Of a stretch of 52,946 bases of DNA, positions 1 through 8,565 are shown one piece after another. Under the pieces are notes generated by a model, which saw only the letters and a program-made list of their open reading frames with translations, made no database searches and was not told where the DNA came from. Every line of letters starts with the position of its first letter. Positions within the stretch are counted from its first letter, which is position 1. Where the stretch lies: assembly GCA_965371855.1 (NCBI GenBank), contig CBDUZZ010000032.1, positions 1 through 52,946 of the forward strand, given 5' to 3'. Both the position numbers and the translations under genes were made by a program. Source of the DNA: JAADEM01 sp965371855. GTDB taxonomy: Bacteria; Bacteroidota; Bacteroidia; Bacteroidales; Marinilabiliaceae.

Positions 1-151
1 TATTTTCAACATACCAATGTTTTCGTACAGCCCTATTGATAAAATCAGCATTACCTATTAGCGATGATATGTAATACCTTTCTTCTATGGTTTCTTTCCC
101 ACTTGCTTGATTCTGTACCGTGGCTGTAACTTTGGCAATACTTTTTACCCA
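1..151 (-). pseudogene. ISAs1-family transposase, 3'-part remnant (continues beyond window start)
   Basis: Read on the minus strand, the first 150 bases translate without a stop into a segment with the ISAs1/H-repeat transposase C-terminal signature: a W-V-K-S-I start, then E-R-Y-Y-I-S-S-L, then H-W-Y-V-E-N. In family members these words sit near the C-terminus, close to the last catalytic residues. Upstream, the frame runs into repeat DNA and meets a stop at 173-175 with no start codon, so the N-terminal two thirds of the transposase are missing. The rest of the C-terminus lies outside the window. This is a dead insertion-sequence remnant. The family call rests on recognised motifs, not a database search. 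Confidence 0.6.
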
Positions 152-200
152 CCCCTGACCTCCTGCCCGATGTCAGGCAGGCTCTGCGGAGGGGAATTAA
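149..200. repeat. Composite dispersed repeat with an embedded 20-bp palindrome
   Basis: Between the transposase remnant and the helicase gene lies a CCCACCCCTGACC... / ...GCGGAGGGGAATT arm pair, interrupted by a perfect or near-perfect palindrome at 162-181 (CCTGCC...GGCAGG). The outer sequence looks like one repeat and the inner palindrome like a second one inserted into it. A similar 20-bp palindrome occurs at 34822-34841, and a related one at 39010-39029. Confidence 0.5.
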
Positions 201-221
201 CTTGCAACCTGACAAACTCAA

Positions 222-3200
222 TTAACCCTTAACCCATTCAAGCGTACTGTCCTGATTGATATACCAGATGTAACCTTCAATATTTTTGTAACCCATTTCA
301 CTTATTAAATTCATGTAATGCCTAACCTGTTTGCGGTATTTATCACTTTTAACTTCTCCAAATTTATAATCAATAACAATCACTTTATTGTCGGCAATTA
401 GTACTCTGTCGGGGCGTGAGGTGTCTGATTTTTGTAGTATAGAAGCTTCATTTAATATCTTATACTTATTGCTGAACCATTCATCATAAGGAGCTATAGC
501 TAATAAATTTTCTATTTTGTTTTTTAATTCAGGTTTAGATTCTGAGAGTAATTTACCTTCAAATATCAACGAATCTATTGCCGGTTCAATATCTTTAGCT
601 GTTTTAATTCTTTCAAATAGCAGATGCATTATTTTACCATGAACACGGTATTGTTCAAGCAACTTTGGCTGCATAGAATTACTGTCGGTATGGATCTTTA
701 TTCTGCTGCCGAGAGGAATTGTTTTAAACACTTTGGGTGATGATAGAGTTGTTTCTTTCTTCTTTTTTATTTGTTTTGGTATTTCTCCGTATGTAAATGT
801 ATGCTTCTCTTCATCCAGTATATAGTCTTCTTCGTTTAAATAATTAGTGTTGTTAATGATACCTGATTTAATACTATTATTTAAAAGATCAGCAACGGTT
901 GAGAGCGCATTCGGTTTTGATTTTGACTCTTTTCTCATCCCGATAGTAACTAATGTTTCCCGTGCTCTGGTGAAGGCCACATATAAAATATTAAGGTTAT
1001 CAATATATTGGAGTAGTCTCTCGTTAATGTATTGGGAAAACATTTGGGTATGAATAAGCTTGGAAGTATAGCTTACCGGCACAAGATTAAGCTGATTGAA
1101 AGGATGTGTTTGGGGCTTACACCAAATAAGGCTGTCGTGGCTTTTTCTGTCTAATGGCCAGTGGCAAAAGGGAATAATGACAGCTTTGAATTCAAGCCCT
1201 TTCGATTTATGCACAGTCATTATTTTAATGGCATTTTGTCCGTCAGGTATCGAAATTGATGAGGTATTTCCTTTGTCTTCCCACCATTCCAGAAAGTCTG
1301 CCAGATTAACAGATTTTGTATTAATAAAATCCTGTACTTTATTTAATAATTCACGTAAGTAAGGCGATTGTTCTTTTTGCAGCCATTGGGGAAGTTCTCT
1401 TATAATGGCTTCAGCCATCTCAAACAGGGGTTTACCTTTTAATTCGGATAAAGAATTAAGTTGTTGAGACAGCTCTGTTTCATCTGTTGAAGACAAAATA
1501 TCGGCCGATAAATTTTCTGATTGGTAGGTTTCTTCATTTTGTAAAAACAGGTTGTGTAGTTTAATGTGTGCTTTTAATATTTCATTGTCAGAATCCTGAA
1601 TGTATTTTAGCCTGTTAATAACAACAGATACAGCCGGTGAACTTTCAAGAACAAGTGTTTCGTCAGATATTACAGGGTACATCTTATCCGAATTACTTAA
1701 CAGGTATTCGGAGATTAATTGACCTTCATTTTTTGTGCGAACTAAAATGCAAATATCTTTGTATTCATATCCGGCATCTGTTAGTAAATTAATCTTTTCA
1801 CATAAAAGGGGTAATACTTGTTTTTCATATTCATTGTTGTTTTGAGTTGTTATGAATTGCATGTTAACATATCCGCCTTTATTTAATCCTTTATTTGATA
1901 CCTCTTGTGTTACATCATTATAAGCTTCTGTTATTAAATTCTCTAATTCAGAACTGAGTTCAAGATCAGGGATATCCTTCCTTACCGATTGAATAAATTC
2001 TGATTGTAGTACATCGGCACTTTGACTGAAAATAAAATTGTTGAAGTGAATAATGCGTTCAAAACTTCTCCAGTTGGTTTGTAAAGTATCTTCGTCCACT
2101 CCTGGGTTGACAAAATCTTGTTGAATACAGTGACTTAATAGCTTCCAGTCAGAGTTTCTCCAGCGATATATTGATTGCTTAACATCCCCAACAACTAAGG
2201 CTTTGTTATTTTCACTTAAGCTGTTTCCGATTAGAGGTTTGAAATTTAACCACTGCAACTCTGATGTGTCCTGGAACTCATCTATCATATAATGTCTGTA
2301 ACGGGTTCCTGTTTTTTCGTATATAAAGGGCGTGTCGTTGTTGTCAATTATTCTGTTTAGAAGTTGGTTGGCCTCAGATAATAAAAATATATTTTGCTCT
2401 TGCGACAGCTTTTTTACCGTTTGTGAAATATCTGTCAGAATGCCAAATGAAGGTATATTGGGGAGTATAGCCTTTGCAGTAAAATAGTCTTCTTTTTGGT
2501 TTTTATAGTTTTCGGTTAATTCCTGAAGAGTGTTATACAATCCGTTATAGAAGCAGTCTGTTATGTTTTGATTTTTCGCAGTACTGTTTTTATTGTTTTG
2601 AATGTCTTCAGGTGAAGTAATATCAAAAAGTCTGATTAAGCCGGTTACATCATTCGAAAGATTGTTGCCGGTTTTAATTTTTTCTAATATTTTTAAAGGT
2701 GACCGGCTTTTCCCTTTCAGGTCATCCCAGATTATGTTATGTTGGTTTAGTTGATTTAATCCATTTTCTGCCAGTTTTTTTATTGATTTCTCAAACTCAA
2801 CAATTATAGTTTTTAAAGAGCTGCTATAAGCATCAAGAAAAGATTTGTCATTAATTTTATCAATCATCTCCGGTGCTAATTTCTGAAACTCTTCTTTAAA
2901 AATTTCTTTGCCGAGAAGATATAATTCATTAGTAATTTTCCAGTCTCCTTTTTCTTGTAACTTGTTTAAAGCATGACTGAGTATCCATTTTTTTACTTTT
3001 TCTTTTCCTTTAACATCTAATTCTTTTAAGATGGTATCAATTGATTCTTTTAGAATATTTTCATTGTCTAATTCAATTCGCAAATTGGTTGGCAACCCGG
3101 CTTCAAAAGCAAATGATCGGATAATCTTCTGAAAGAAACTGTCAATGGTAGTTATGTTAAAATGAGAAAAATCGTTAAGTATATAGGCCAGAATTCTTTT

Positions 3201-3464
3201 GGCCTGTTTTCTTATATCATCTTCCTTTTTGCCTGTTATTTTTTTCAGATTATCTAAAAAATCAGGTTTTTTTTCACTTGTTAATGAGAAAAGGTAATTT
3301 AAAATTCTGTTTTTCATTTCGGCAGTAGCCTTATTTGTGAAAGTAACTGCTAAAATGTACTTGTAATTATACGGTTCAAGGAACAGAAGTTCGAGAAATT
3401 CTTTGGCTAATGTGTAGGTCTTTCCTGAACCGGCTGATGCTTTATATATTTTTAGTTTTGACAT
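222..3464 (-). CDS. UvrD/AddA-like ATP-dependent helicase with C-terminal PD-(D/E)XK nuclease
   Basis: A 1080-aa superfamily 1 helicase, probably acting in double-strand-break end processing. Visible motifs in order: Walker A ASAGSGKT at about residues 10-17, motif Ia FTNKATAEM, motif II DEFQD, motif III VGDVKQSIYRWR, motif IV NWRS, motif V TVHKSKGLEF and motif VI YVAFTRAR. Near residues 1020-1050 a RPDRV...VIDYK stretch followed by a conserved Q matches a RecB/AddA-type nuclease domain. Length and domain order suit AddA-like proteins of Bacteroidota. Such genes often sit beside an AddB-like nuclease, but here the downstream neighbour is a transposase remnant, so any partner is elsewhere or lost. 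The start at 3464 gives the expected short lead-in to Walker A. Confidence 0.88.
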   Translation of the reverse strand: MSKLKIYKASAGSGKTYTLAKEFLELLFLEPYNYKYILAVTFTNKATAEMKNRILNYLFSLTSEKKPDFLDNLKKITGKKEDDIRKQAKRILAYILNDFSHFNITTIDSFFQKIIRSFAFEAGLPTNLRIELDNENILKESIDTILKELDVKGKEKVKKWILSHALNKLQEKGDWKITNELYLLGKEIFKEEFQKLAPEMIDKINDKSFLDAYSSSLKTIIVEFEKSIKKLAENGLNQLNQHNIIWDDLKGKSRSPLKILEKIKTGNNLSNDVTGLIRLFDITSPEDIQNNKNSTAKNQNITDCFYNGLYNTLQELTENYKNQKEDYFTAKAILPNIPSFGILTDISQTVKKLSQEQNIFLLSEANQLLNRIIDNNDTPFIYEKTGTRYRHYMIDEFQDTSELQWLNFKPLIGNSLSENNKALVVGDVKQSIYRWRNSDWKLLSHCIQQDFVNPGVDEDTLQTNWRSFERIIHFNNFIFSQSADVLQSEFIQSVRKDIPDLELSSELENLITEAYNDVTQEVSNKGLNKGGYVNMQFITTQNNNEYEKQVLPLLCEKINLLTDAGYEYKDICILVRTKNEGQLISEYLLSNSDKMYPVISDETLVLESSPAVSVVINRLKYIQDSDNEILKAHIKLHNLFLQNEETYQSENLSADILSSTDETELSQQLNSLSELKGKPLFEMAEAIIRELPQWLQKEQSPYLRELLNKVQDFINTKSVNLADFLEWWEDKGNTSSISIPDGQNAIKIMTVHKSKGLEFKAVIIPFCHWPLDRKSHDSLIWCKPQTHPFNQLNLVPVSYTSKLIHTQMFSQYINERLLQYIDNLNILYVAFTRARETLVTIGMRKESKSKPNALSTVADLLNNSIKSGIINNTNYLNEEDYILDEEKHTFTYGEIPKQIKKKKETTLSSPKVFKTIPLGSRIKIHTDSNSMQPKLLEQYRVHGKIMHLLFERIKTAKDIEPAIDSLIFEGKLLSESKPELKNKIENLLAIAPYDEWFSNKYKILNEASILQKSDTSRPDRVLIADNKVIVIDYKFGEVKSDKYRKQVRHYMNLISEMGYKNIEGYIWYINQDSTLEWVKG

Positions 3465-3505
3465 TAGTTTTGTTTATTCAAAAATAAAAAAAATGATAAC
3501 TAAAC

Positions 3506-3552
3506 AATAGCCACGAATGCACTAATATTTAATTTGTGAATTCGTGGCTATT
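3506..3552. terminator. 13-bp perfect hairpin, possible terminator for the XylF-like gene
   Basis: Arms 3506-3518 and 3540-3552 are perfectly complementary (ATAGCCACGAAT core) around a 21-nt loop. On the minus strand a T-rich run follows about 11 nt after the stem, so it could end transcription of the sugar-binding gene before the helicase gene begins. The GCCACGAAT...ATTCGTGGC arms also look like a dispersed repeat, so the terminator role is uncertain. Confidence 0.45.
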
Positions 3553-3607
3553 ATATTTTTTATTGATATGATGAAATGGAATCATCGTATCGCTATCTGA
3601 AAATTAC

Positions 3608-4603
3608 TTAATTTAATTCTTTTTCAGAAATGAATCCTTCAGATATAACTGTCATTTTAATATTTTGCCTATTTACTACCTGTGCTTTAAGAAGTAATGC
3701 CGGCACAAGCCTTTTACCATTGTTAACTGTAATATTCAAATTTGACGGAGCTTTGCCGTCCGCAATTTTAATAGCTGCGTTTACTGCAGCATATACAAGT
3801 GATTCAATAGGTTTGTAAATGGTAATTGTTTGAACTCCGGCAACAATATTACGTATAGCACTGAGATCAGCATCCTGACCGGCAATTAATACTTTCCCGT
3901 CATAGTCATACTCTTTTAAAGCCATTATGGCACCGGCAGCTAATTCGTCATTACCTGCAATAATTGCATCAACATTTCCACCTTTTTCAAAAAAATCTTT
4001 CATTATCCGATAGCTCTCATCAGGAAGCCAGAAATCGGTGAATACATCTATCGCAATTTTAATATCCCCTTTATCGATAAGAGGCTGTAAAATATTCATC
4101 CAGCCCAGATGCAATAGAAAAGCATTATTATCCGTAGTAGGCCCCGCTATCAGAGCATAATTACCAACGGGTGAAACTTTTGAAAGATAATCTGCCTGCA
4201 GCTCACCAACATTGATATTATCTGTGGAAACATAATAATCTACATTACAATTTTTTATAAGCCTGTCATAGGATATAACGGGGATATCATTAGCATGTGC
4301 AACTTTAACAATATCTCCGGCTTTAATCAGATCACACGGTATAACCACCATAACATCAATGCCTTCGTCTATCAGTTCAAGGGCTTGTTGATACTGGATG
4401 TCTGGATCGCTGTCTGCAACTTTAATAATTGGTATTGCACCCAAATCATTAGCTGTTTTCTCAAATAGTTCTTTATCTTTTTTCCATCTTTCACCGGATG
4501 TGTTATCCATTAAAAGTCCTATTTTTGTTTTTGTATTACATCCGCTTAAAAGCGTAAGAACAAATAATACTGGTAGGGATAGAAGCAATAAGTTACGTTT
4601 CAT
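3608..4603 (-). CDS. XylF-like sugar ABC transporter substrate-binding lipoprotein (orphan)
   Basis: A 331-aa periplasmic-binding protein of the Peripla_BP_4 (ribose/xylose) type. The start at 4603 gives a short signal sequence, MKRNLLLLS..., ending in the lipobox LLSGC, so the mature protein should be a lipoprotein. A start at 4636 only adds 11 unlikely residues. Strong resemblance to E. coli XylF: a SGERWKKD stretch near the mature N-terminus, VISYDRLI, VGELQADYL, a DNNA segment, AGQDADL and ITIYKPI. All are recognisable as sugar-contact or fold-defining parts of XylF. No permease or ATPase gene lies in the window, so it is either an orphan receptor, perhaps feeding a sensor, or uses components encoded elsewhere. 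It is divergent from mtnA. Substrate specificity is inferred. Confidence 0.8.
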   Translation of the reverse strand: MKRNLLLLSLPVLFVLTLLSGCNTKTKIGLLMDNTSGERWKKDKELFEKTANDLGAIPIIKVADSDPDIQYQQALELIDEGIDVMVVIPCDLIKAGDIVKVAHANDIPVISYDRLIKNCNVDYYVSTDNINVGELQADYLSKVSPVGNYALIAGPTTDNNAFLLHLGWMNILQPLIDKGDIKIAIDVFTDFWLPDESYRIMKDFFEKGGNVDAIIAGNDELAAGAIMALKEYDYDGKVLIAGQDADLSAIRNIVAGVQTITIYKPIESLVYAAVNAAIKIADGKAPSNLNITVNNGKRLVPALLLKAQVVNRQNIKMTVISEGFISEKELN

Positions 4604-4686
4604 AACAAATAATTTTGAAAGGTTAGCAATATTCAATTAAAGTACGAAAAATCAGAGATAAAGTAAAATTAAATAGGAGTTTATTT

Positions 4687-5730
4687 ATGAAAATTAACGG
4701 AAAACATTATAAAACAGTTTGGTACGATAGTGAAAAAAATGTTGTTTACATGATAGATCAGACTAAATTACCTTTTTCTTTTGAAATTATTGCTCTTAAA
4801 GATTATTTTGAAACGGCTAATGCTATAAAAACTATGATAGTAAGGGGAGCAGGTGCTATAGGGGCTGCAGCAGGATATGCTATGGCTCAGGCTTTTGTTG
4901 AAAACAGGAAAAAACAGGTGGATGGTTTTTTCGAGAAAGCAAAAGAGGATATTTGTGGAACAAGACCAACTGCAGTTAATCTTTTTTATGCTGTTGAAAA
5001 AGTTTATTCTGCCGGTATGAACTCTGTTGAAGAGGCAATAAAGTCTGCTTATGCAGTGGCACAGGAAGATGAGGAAAACAGCAGGAAGATAGGTGATTTT
5101 GGAAACCTGTTGATAAAACAGGATAATAAAATTTTAACTCATTGTAATGCAGGCTGGCTTGCTTTTGTTGATTATGGAACAGCCTTGTCTCCAATCTATG
5201 TTGCCCATGAAGCTGGGAAAGCGCCTTTTGTGTTTGTCGATGAAACCCGTCCACGTGGACAGGGAGCGCGTCTTACTGCCTGGGAACTTGAGCAGGCTTG
5301 CATTGATCATCGAATCATTGCTGACAATGCTGCGGCTTTTTATATGAACAGGGGCGAAATTGACCTTGTAATCGTTGGTGCTGATCGTATTGCTGCAAAT
5401 GGTGATGTGGCAAACAAAATAGGTACACTGGAGAAAGCTATCCTGGCCAACTATTTCGATATTCCGTTTTATGTTGCTGCTCCAACAAGTACTTTTGACA
5501 GACAGTGCTCATCAGGCAATGCGATAATTATTGAAGAAAGGTCTGATGAAGAGTTGCTTTACCATACAGGTCTTACGCGTTCAGGTGTTATGACAGAAAT
5601 TAGGATGGCTTCACCGGGATCACATGGTCTAAATCCTGCTTTTGATATAACACCGGCTGATTTGATTACCGGAATAATAACTGAGAAAGGAGTTTTTAAG
5701 CCTTATGACCTCATTAGTAACATGAGGTAA
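4687..5730 (+). CDS. mtnA: S-methyl-5-thioribose-1-phosphate isomerase
   Basis: A 347-aa enzyme of the eIF2B-like/MtnA family, converting 5-methylthioribose-1-phosphate to methylthioribulose-1-phosphate in methionine salvage. Diagnostic segments are VRGAGAIGAAAGYAMAQ, GTRPTAVNLFYAV, HCNAGWLAF with the catalytic Cys at about residue 153, ETRPRGQGARLTAWEL and GADRIAANGD with the catalytic Asp at about residue 233. The 80-residue spacing matches Cys160/Asp240 of B. subtilis MtnA. An AGGAG ribosome-binding site at 4676-4680 fixes the ATG at 4687. No mtnK, mtnB or other salvage gene is adjacent, so it is a lone pathway gene here. Confidence 0.93.
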   Translation: MKINGKHYKTVWYDSEKNVVYMIDQTKLPFSFEIIALKDYFETANAIKTMIVRGAGAIGAAAGYAMAQAFVENRKKQVDGFFEKAKEDICGTRPTAVNLFYAVEKVYSAGMNSVEEAIKSAYAVAQEDEENSRKIGDFGNLLIKQDNKILTHCNAGWLAFVDYGTALSPIYVAHEAGKAPFVFVDETRPRGQGARLTAWELEQACIDHRIIADNAAAFYMNRGEIDLVIVGADRIAANGDVANKIGTLEKAILANYFDIPFYVAAPTSTFDRQCSSGNAIIIEERSDEELLYHTGLTRSGVMTEIRMASPGSHGLNPAFDITPADLITGIITEKGVFKPYDLISNMR

Positions 5731-5774
5731 GTCATGAGAGAATAATGGCAAAAGTCACAAAAGGAGTCTTGAGG

Positions 5775-5805
5775 TTTTGAATTAATGAAATTTGTTGTAT
5801 TTTTG
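5775..5805 (+). promoter_or_regulatory. Candidate Bacteroidota promoter of the thr operon
   Basis: A TTTTG box (5775-5779) lies 18 nt before TATTTTTG (5798-5805), which matches the Bacteroidota sigma-70-type -33/-7 pattern (TTTG, then TAnnTTTG). A start a few bases downstream would give a leader of about 230 nt before thrA, which contains two short reading frames. Confidence 0.5.
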
Positions 5806-5840
5806 TGACAGATTATTAAAAAAAAAACATTGTCCAGGTA

Positions 5841-5912
5841 ATGATTAGATTCTTTGTTGATATTAATTTAGCTACTTCTACTACTTCAACAGGAACCCCT
5901 TTGGGGGTATAG
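5841..5912 (+). CDS. Putative threonine-rich leader peptide (thrL-like)
   Basis: A 23-codon frame beginning ATG ATT AGA TTC TTT and ending at TAG 5910-5912. Its second half reads A-T-S-T-T-S-T-G-T-P: five Thr codons within nine positions, using ACT, ACA and ACC. It sits 127 nt upstream of thrA and downstream of a promoter-like sequence. An AGG at 5836-5838 could serve as a weak ribosome-binding site. Thr-rich leader peptides control thr operons by attenuation in enterobacteria, where translation stalls when charged tRNA-Thr is scarce. A small hairpin (ACCCC/GGGGT, 5895-5908) overlaps the end of the frame. I see no textbook terminator with a long U tract, so the mechanism is inferred. Confidence 0.55.
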   Translation: MIRFFVDINLATSTTSTGTPLGV

Positions 5913-5974
5913 AATTGTCATATTATTTTCCAGAGTACCGTATTGTTTTATTTTCGTTGAAGATGAGAGTCACA

Positions 5975-6043
5975 ATGACCGGTGTACCTTATATTATTAT
6001 TATTATTACGTTGAAAAATCTTTATAAATTTATTTTACGATGA
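5975..6043 (+). CDS. Putative isoleucine-rich second leader peptide overlapping thrA
   Basis: A 22-codon frame starting ATG ACC GGT GTA CCT TAT, then five consecutive ATT (Ile) codons and an ACG (Thr). It ends at TGA 6041-6043, overlapping the thrA ATG as ATGA (6040-6043). The overlap would suit translational coupling, so that ribosomes finishing the peptide re-initiate on thrA. The Ile run could also be a chance ATT microsatellite. No strong ribosome-binding site precedes it. Isoleucine is a downstream product of threonine, and E. coli thrL also mixes Thr and Ile codons, which makes the pairing with the Thr-rich frame suggestive. Confidence 0.35.
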   Translation: MTGVPYIIIIITLKNLYKFILR

Positions 6044-8460
6044 AAGTGTTGAAATTTGGCGGCTCATCAATGGGTTCCTCAGAAAGTATAAAAAGGGTCA
6101 AAGAAATTGTATCAAATATAGATGAAGATGTGCATATTGTTGTATCTGCATTGGGAGGCACTACTGATTTGCTGATTGCAGCTGCAAATAAAGCTGCAGA
6201 TGGTGATGAATATAAAGAGATTGTTAACCAATTGTACGACAGGCATATTAGTGTTGCTAAGGAGATTGACCCCTATTTAATTGAAAAGGTTAAAAAAGTG
6301 TTTGATGATAAATTCTCCGCATTGTTTAACCTCTTGAAAGGCATCTCACTTACAGGTGAGCTTAGTAACAGAAGCAAGGATATTGTAACCGGTTATGGTG
6401 AGCAACTATCTGCATCTCTTTTTCATTCACTGGTAGATAATTCTGTTCTATTCGATAGCCGTGAATATATTAAGACAGAAAAAATCGGGGATAAAAATCA
6501 GGTTGTTTTAGAGATGACAGGAGAGTTACTTTCAGGCGTAATTGATAAAGCCTCAAAAATAAATATTTGGCCGGGTTTTATAGCAAGAGACGTTGATGGA
6601 GATGATACTACTTTGGGACGAGGTGGTTCAGATTACACTGCTGCCATTATTGCAGCATCTTTAAATGCTTCAGTATTGGAGATATGGACTGATGTTGATG
6701 GGTTTATGTCTGGCGATCCGAGAGTTATAAAACGTGCATATTCCATTGAACATCTTTCTTATGCAGAAGCATTAGAGCTATCGTATTTTGGAGCAAAAGT
6801 AATTTATCCATCTACTATAATTCCGGTTTTGCAAAAGAGCATACCTGTTCTGATAAAAAACACTTTTAATCCTGATTTTAAAGGTACTCTGATAGATTAT
6901 GAAAGCAGTAAGGATAATTCTAAAATCAAAGGTGTTTCCAGTATTCGTGATATTTCACTAATAACTTTACAGGGAACCGGGATGGTTGGTATTACCGGTA
7001 TATCCATGCGCTTTTTCCGGGCATTGGCACAAGAGCATATAAATGTAATTCTTATATCTCAAGCCTCTTCAGAAAGTAGTATTACTGTTGCTGTTAATGT
7101 TGGTGATGCACAAAAAGCTGCTAATGCATTGGAGTTTGAGTTTGAACGGGAAATGAGATATAAGCAGATAAGTACAATTACTGTCGAGAAGGATATGGCT
7201 GTGGTTGCTATTGTAGGCGAACGTATGAAACATACATCAGGAGTAGCCGGACAACTATTCAAAAGTCTTGGTATTAATGGAATTAATCTGTTTGCCATTG
7301 CTCAGGGAGGATCAGAACTTAATATCTCATTTGTAATAAAAGATATAGACTTGAGGAAGGCTCTTAATGTAATTCATGAAGCATTTTTCCTGATCAATTA
7401 TCAGATATTGAATATATATCTTACCGGTGTAGGAACTGTTGGGGCTAACCTGTTGCAAAAGATTGAATCTCATTCCAAAAAGCTGAAGGAGTTGGAACGT
7501 GTTGTTTTAAGGCTGGTTGGAGTTTCGAACTCGAAAAAGATGATAGTTGACACGGAAGGATTAATTCCCGGACAAGCTGTTGAAAAGCTCTCAAGTGGAG
7601 ATGATGTATGTGCCGGAAGCTTTTCAGACAAAATAATTGACAATAACTTAGCCAATAGTGTTTTTGTTGATTGTACCGCCAGTGAAGATGTGGCTATCAT
7701 TTATGAAAAACTCCTTAATGCAAATGTTTCTGTTGTTACTGCCAATAAAATCGCAAGTTCATCAACGTATGAAATCTATAAAAGTCTGAAGACAATATCC
7801 CGACAAAATGGGGTAAAATATCTTTTTGAGACTAACGTTGGAGCCGGATTGCCAATAATTTCAACCATAAATAACCTGATAAATAGTGGAGACAGAATAA
7901 TTAAGTTAGAGGCTGTGCTTTCTGGTACGCTCAACTATATTGTAAATGAGCTTGGACAGGATAAACCATTATCAGTTGTAATTAAAGAAGCTATGGAAAA
8001 GGGGTATAGCGAACCGGATCCACGTATCGATTTGAGCGGAATGGATGTGGTAAGAAAAATATTGATATTAGCGCGTGAGTCAGGATACAGGTTGGAACAG
8101 AATGATATAATTAAAGAAAGTTTCATTCCTGATAAGTATATGAAAGCAGATAGTGTTGATGACTTTCTGGTAAAAGTTAAAGAGTTAGACGATGTTTTTG
8201 AACAACAACGGGTGAAACTGGAAAACGAGAATAAGAGACTTCGTTATGTTGCTTCTTTTGAAGATGGTGTTGCGAAAGTAGGTTTTAAAGAGGTTTTGGC
8301 TGACAGCCCTATGTTTAACCTTGAAGGAAGCAATAATATGTTACTTGTTTGGAGCGAATATTATAAAGACCATCCTATGGTAATACAAGGATATGGTGCC
8401 GGAGCTGATGTTACTGCAGCCGGAGTATTTGCTGATATTATAAGAGTGGCTAATGTGTAA
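6040..8460 (+). CDS. thrA: Bifunctional aspartate kinase / homoserine dehydrogenase
   Basis: An 806-aa fusion catalysing the first and third steps from aspartate to homoserine. The aspartokinase domain opens at residue 4 with KFGGSS and includes GRGGSDYTAAI, then WTDVDG. Tandem ACT-type regulatory segments span about residues 300-455 (LITLQGTGM..., VAIVGERM...). Homoserine dehydrogenase starts near residue 463 with the GVGTVGANL nucleotide-binding loop and continues with ETNVGAGLPI (about 597) and the substrate-binding EPDPRIDLSGMDV region (about 658). The length is normal for ThrA. It is first in a thrA / homoserine-kinase / thrC operon and is preceded by two possible leader peptides. ACT domains imply allosteric feedback, as in the family. 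Confidence 0.95.
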   Translation: MKVLKFGGSSMGSSESIKRVKEIVSNIDEDVHIVVSALGGTTDLLIAAANKAADGDEYKEIVNQLYDRHISVAKEIDPYLIEKVKKVFDDKFSALFNLLKGISLTGELSNRSKDIVTGYGEQLSASLFHSLVDNSVLFDSREYIKTEKIGDKNQVVLEMTGELLSGVIDKASKINIWPGFIARDVDGDDTTLGRGGSDYTAAIIAASLNASVLEIWTDVDGFMSGDPRVIKRAYSIEHLSYAEALELSYFGAKVIYPSTIIPVLQKSIPVLIKNTFNPDFKGTLIDYESSKDNSKIKGVSSIRDISLITLQGTGMVGITGISMRFFRALAQEHINVILISQASSESSITVAVNVGDAQKAANALEFEFEREMRYKQISTITVEKDMAVVAIVGERMKHTSGVAGQLFKSLGINGINLFAIAQGGSELNISFVIKDIDLRKALNVIHEAFFLINYQILNIYLTGVGTVGANLLQKIESHSKKLKELERVVLRLVGVSNSKKMIVDTEGLIPGQAVEKLSSGDDVCAGSFSDKIIDNNLANSVFVDCTASEDVAIIYEKLLNANVSVVTANKIASSSTYEIYKSLKTISRQNGVKYLFETNVGAGLPIISTINNLINSGDRIIKLEAVLSGTLNYIVNELGQDKPLSVVIKEAMEKGYSEPDPRIDLSGMDVVRKILILARESGYRLEQNDIIKESFIPDKYMKADSVDDFLVKVKELDDVFEQQRVKLENENKRLRYVASFEDGVAKVGFKEVLADSPMFNLEGSNNMLLVWSEYYKDHPMVIQGYGAGADVTAAGVFADIIRVANV

Positions 8461-8537
8461 GGTACAAGGTGTAAGGTACAAGGTGTAAGGTACAAGGTGT
8501 AAGGTACAAGGTGTAAGGTACAAGGTACAAGGTATAA
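8461..8537. repeat. 14-bp tandem repeat (GGTACAAGGTGTAA) between thrA and the next gene
   Basis: Four exact copies of GGTACAAGGTGTAA run from 8461 to 8516, followed by a half copy and a variant copy ending at 8537. The thrA stop codon lies in a GTGTAA that matches the unit's end, so the array abuts and partly forms the gene's 3' end. It fills most of the 105-bp gap inside the operon and leaves about 28 bp before the next start. Confidence 0.85.
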
Positions 8538-8565
8538 GCTTACAGCTAAAAACTAAAAAAAAGAA

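Noticed and set aside
8341..8523. Minus-strand open frame reading TPCTLHLVPYTLYL repeats
   Set aside because: It is only the reverse reading of the 14-bp tandem repeat and the thrA 3' end.
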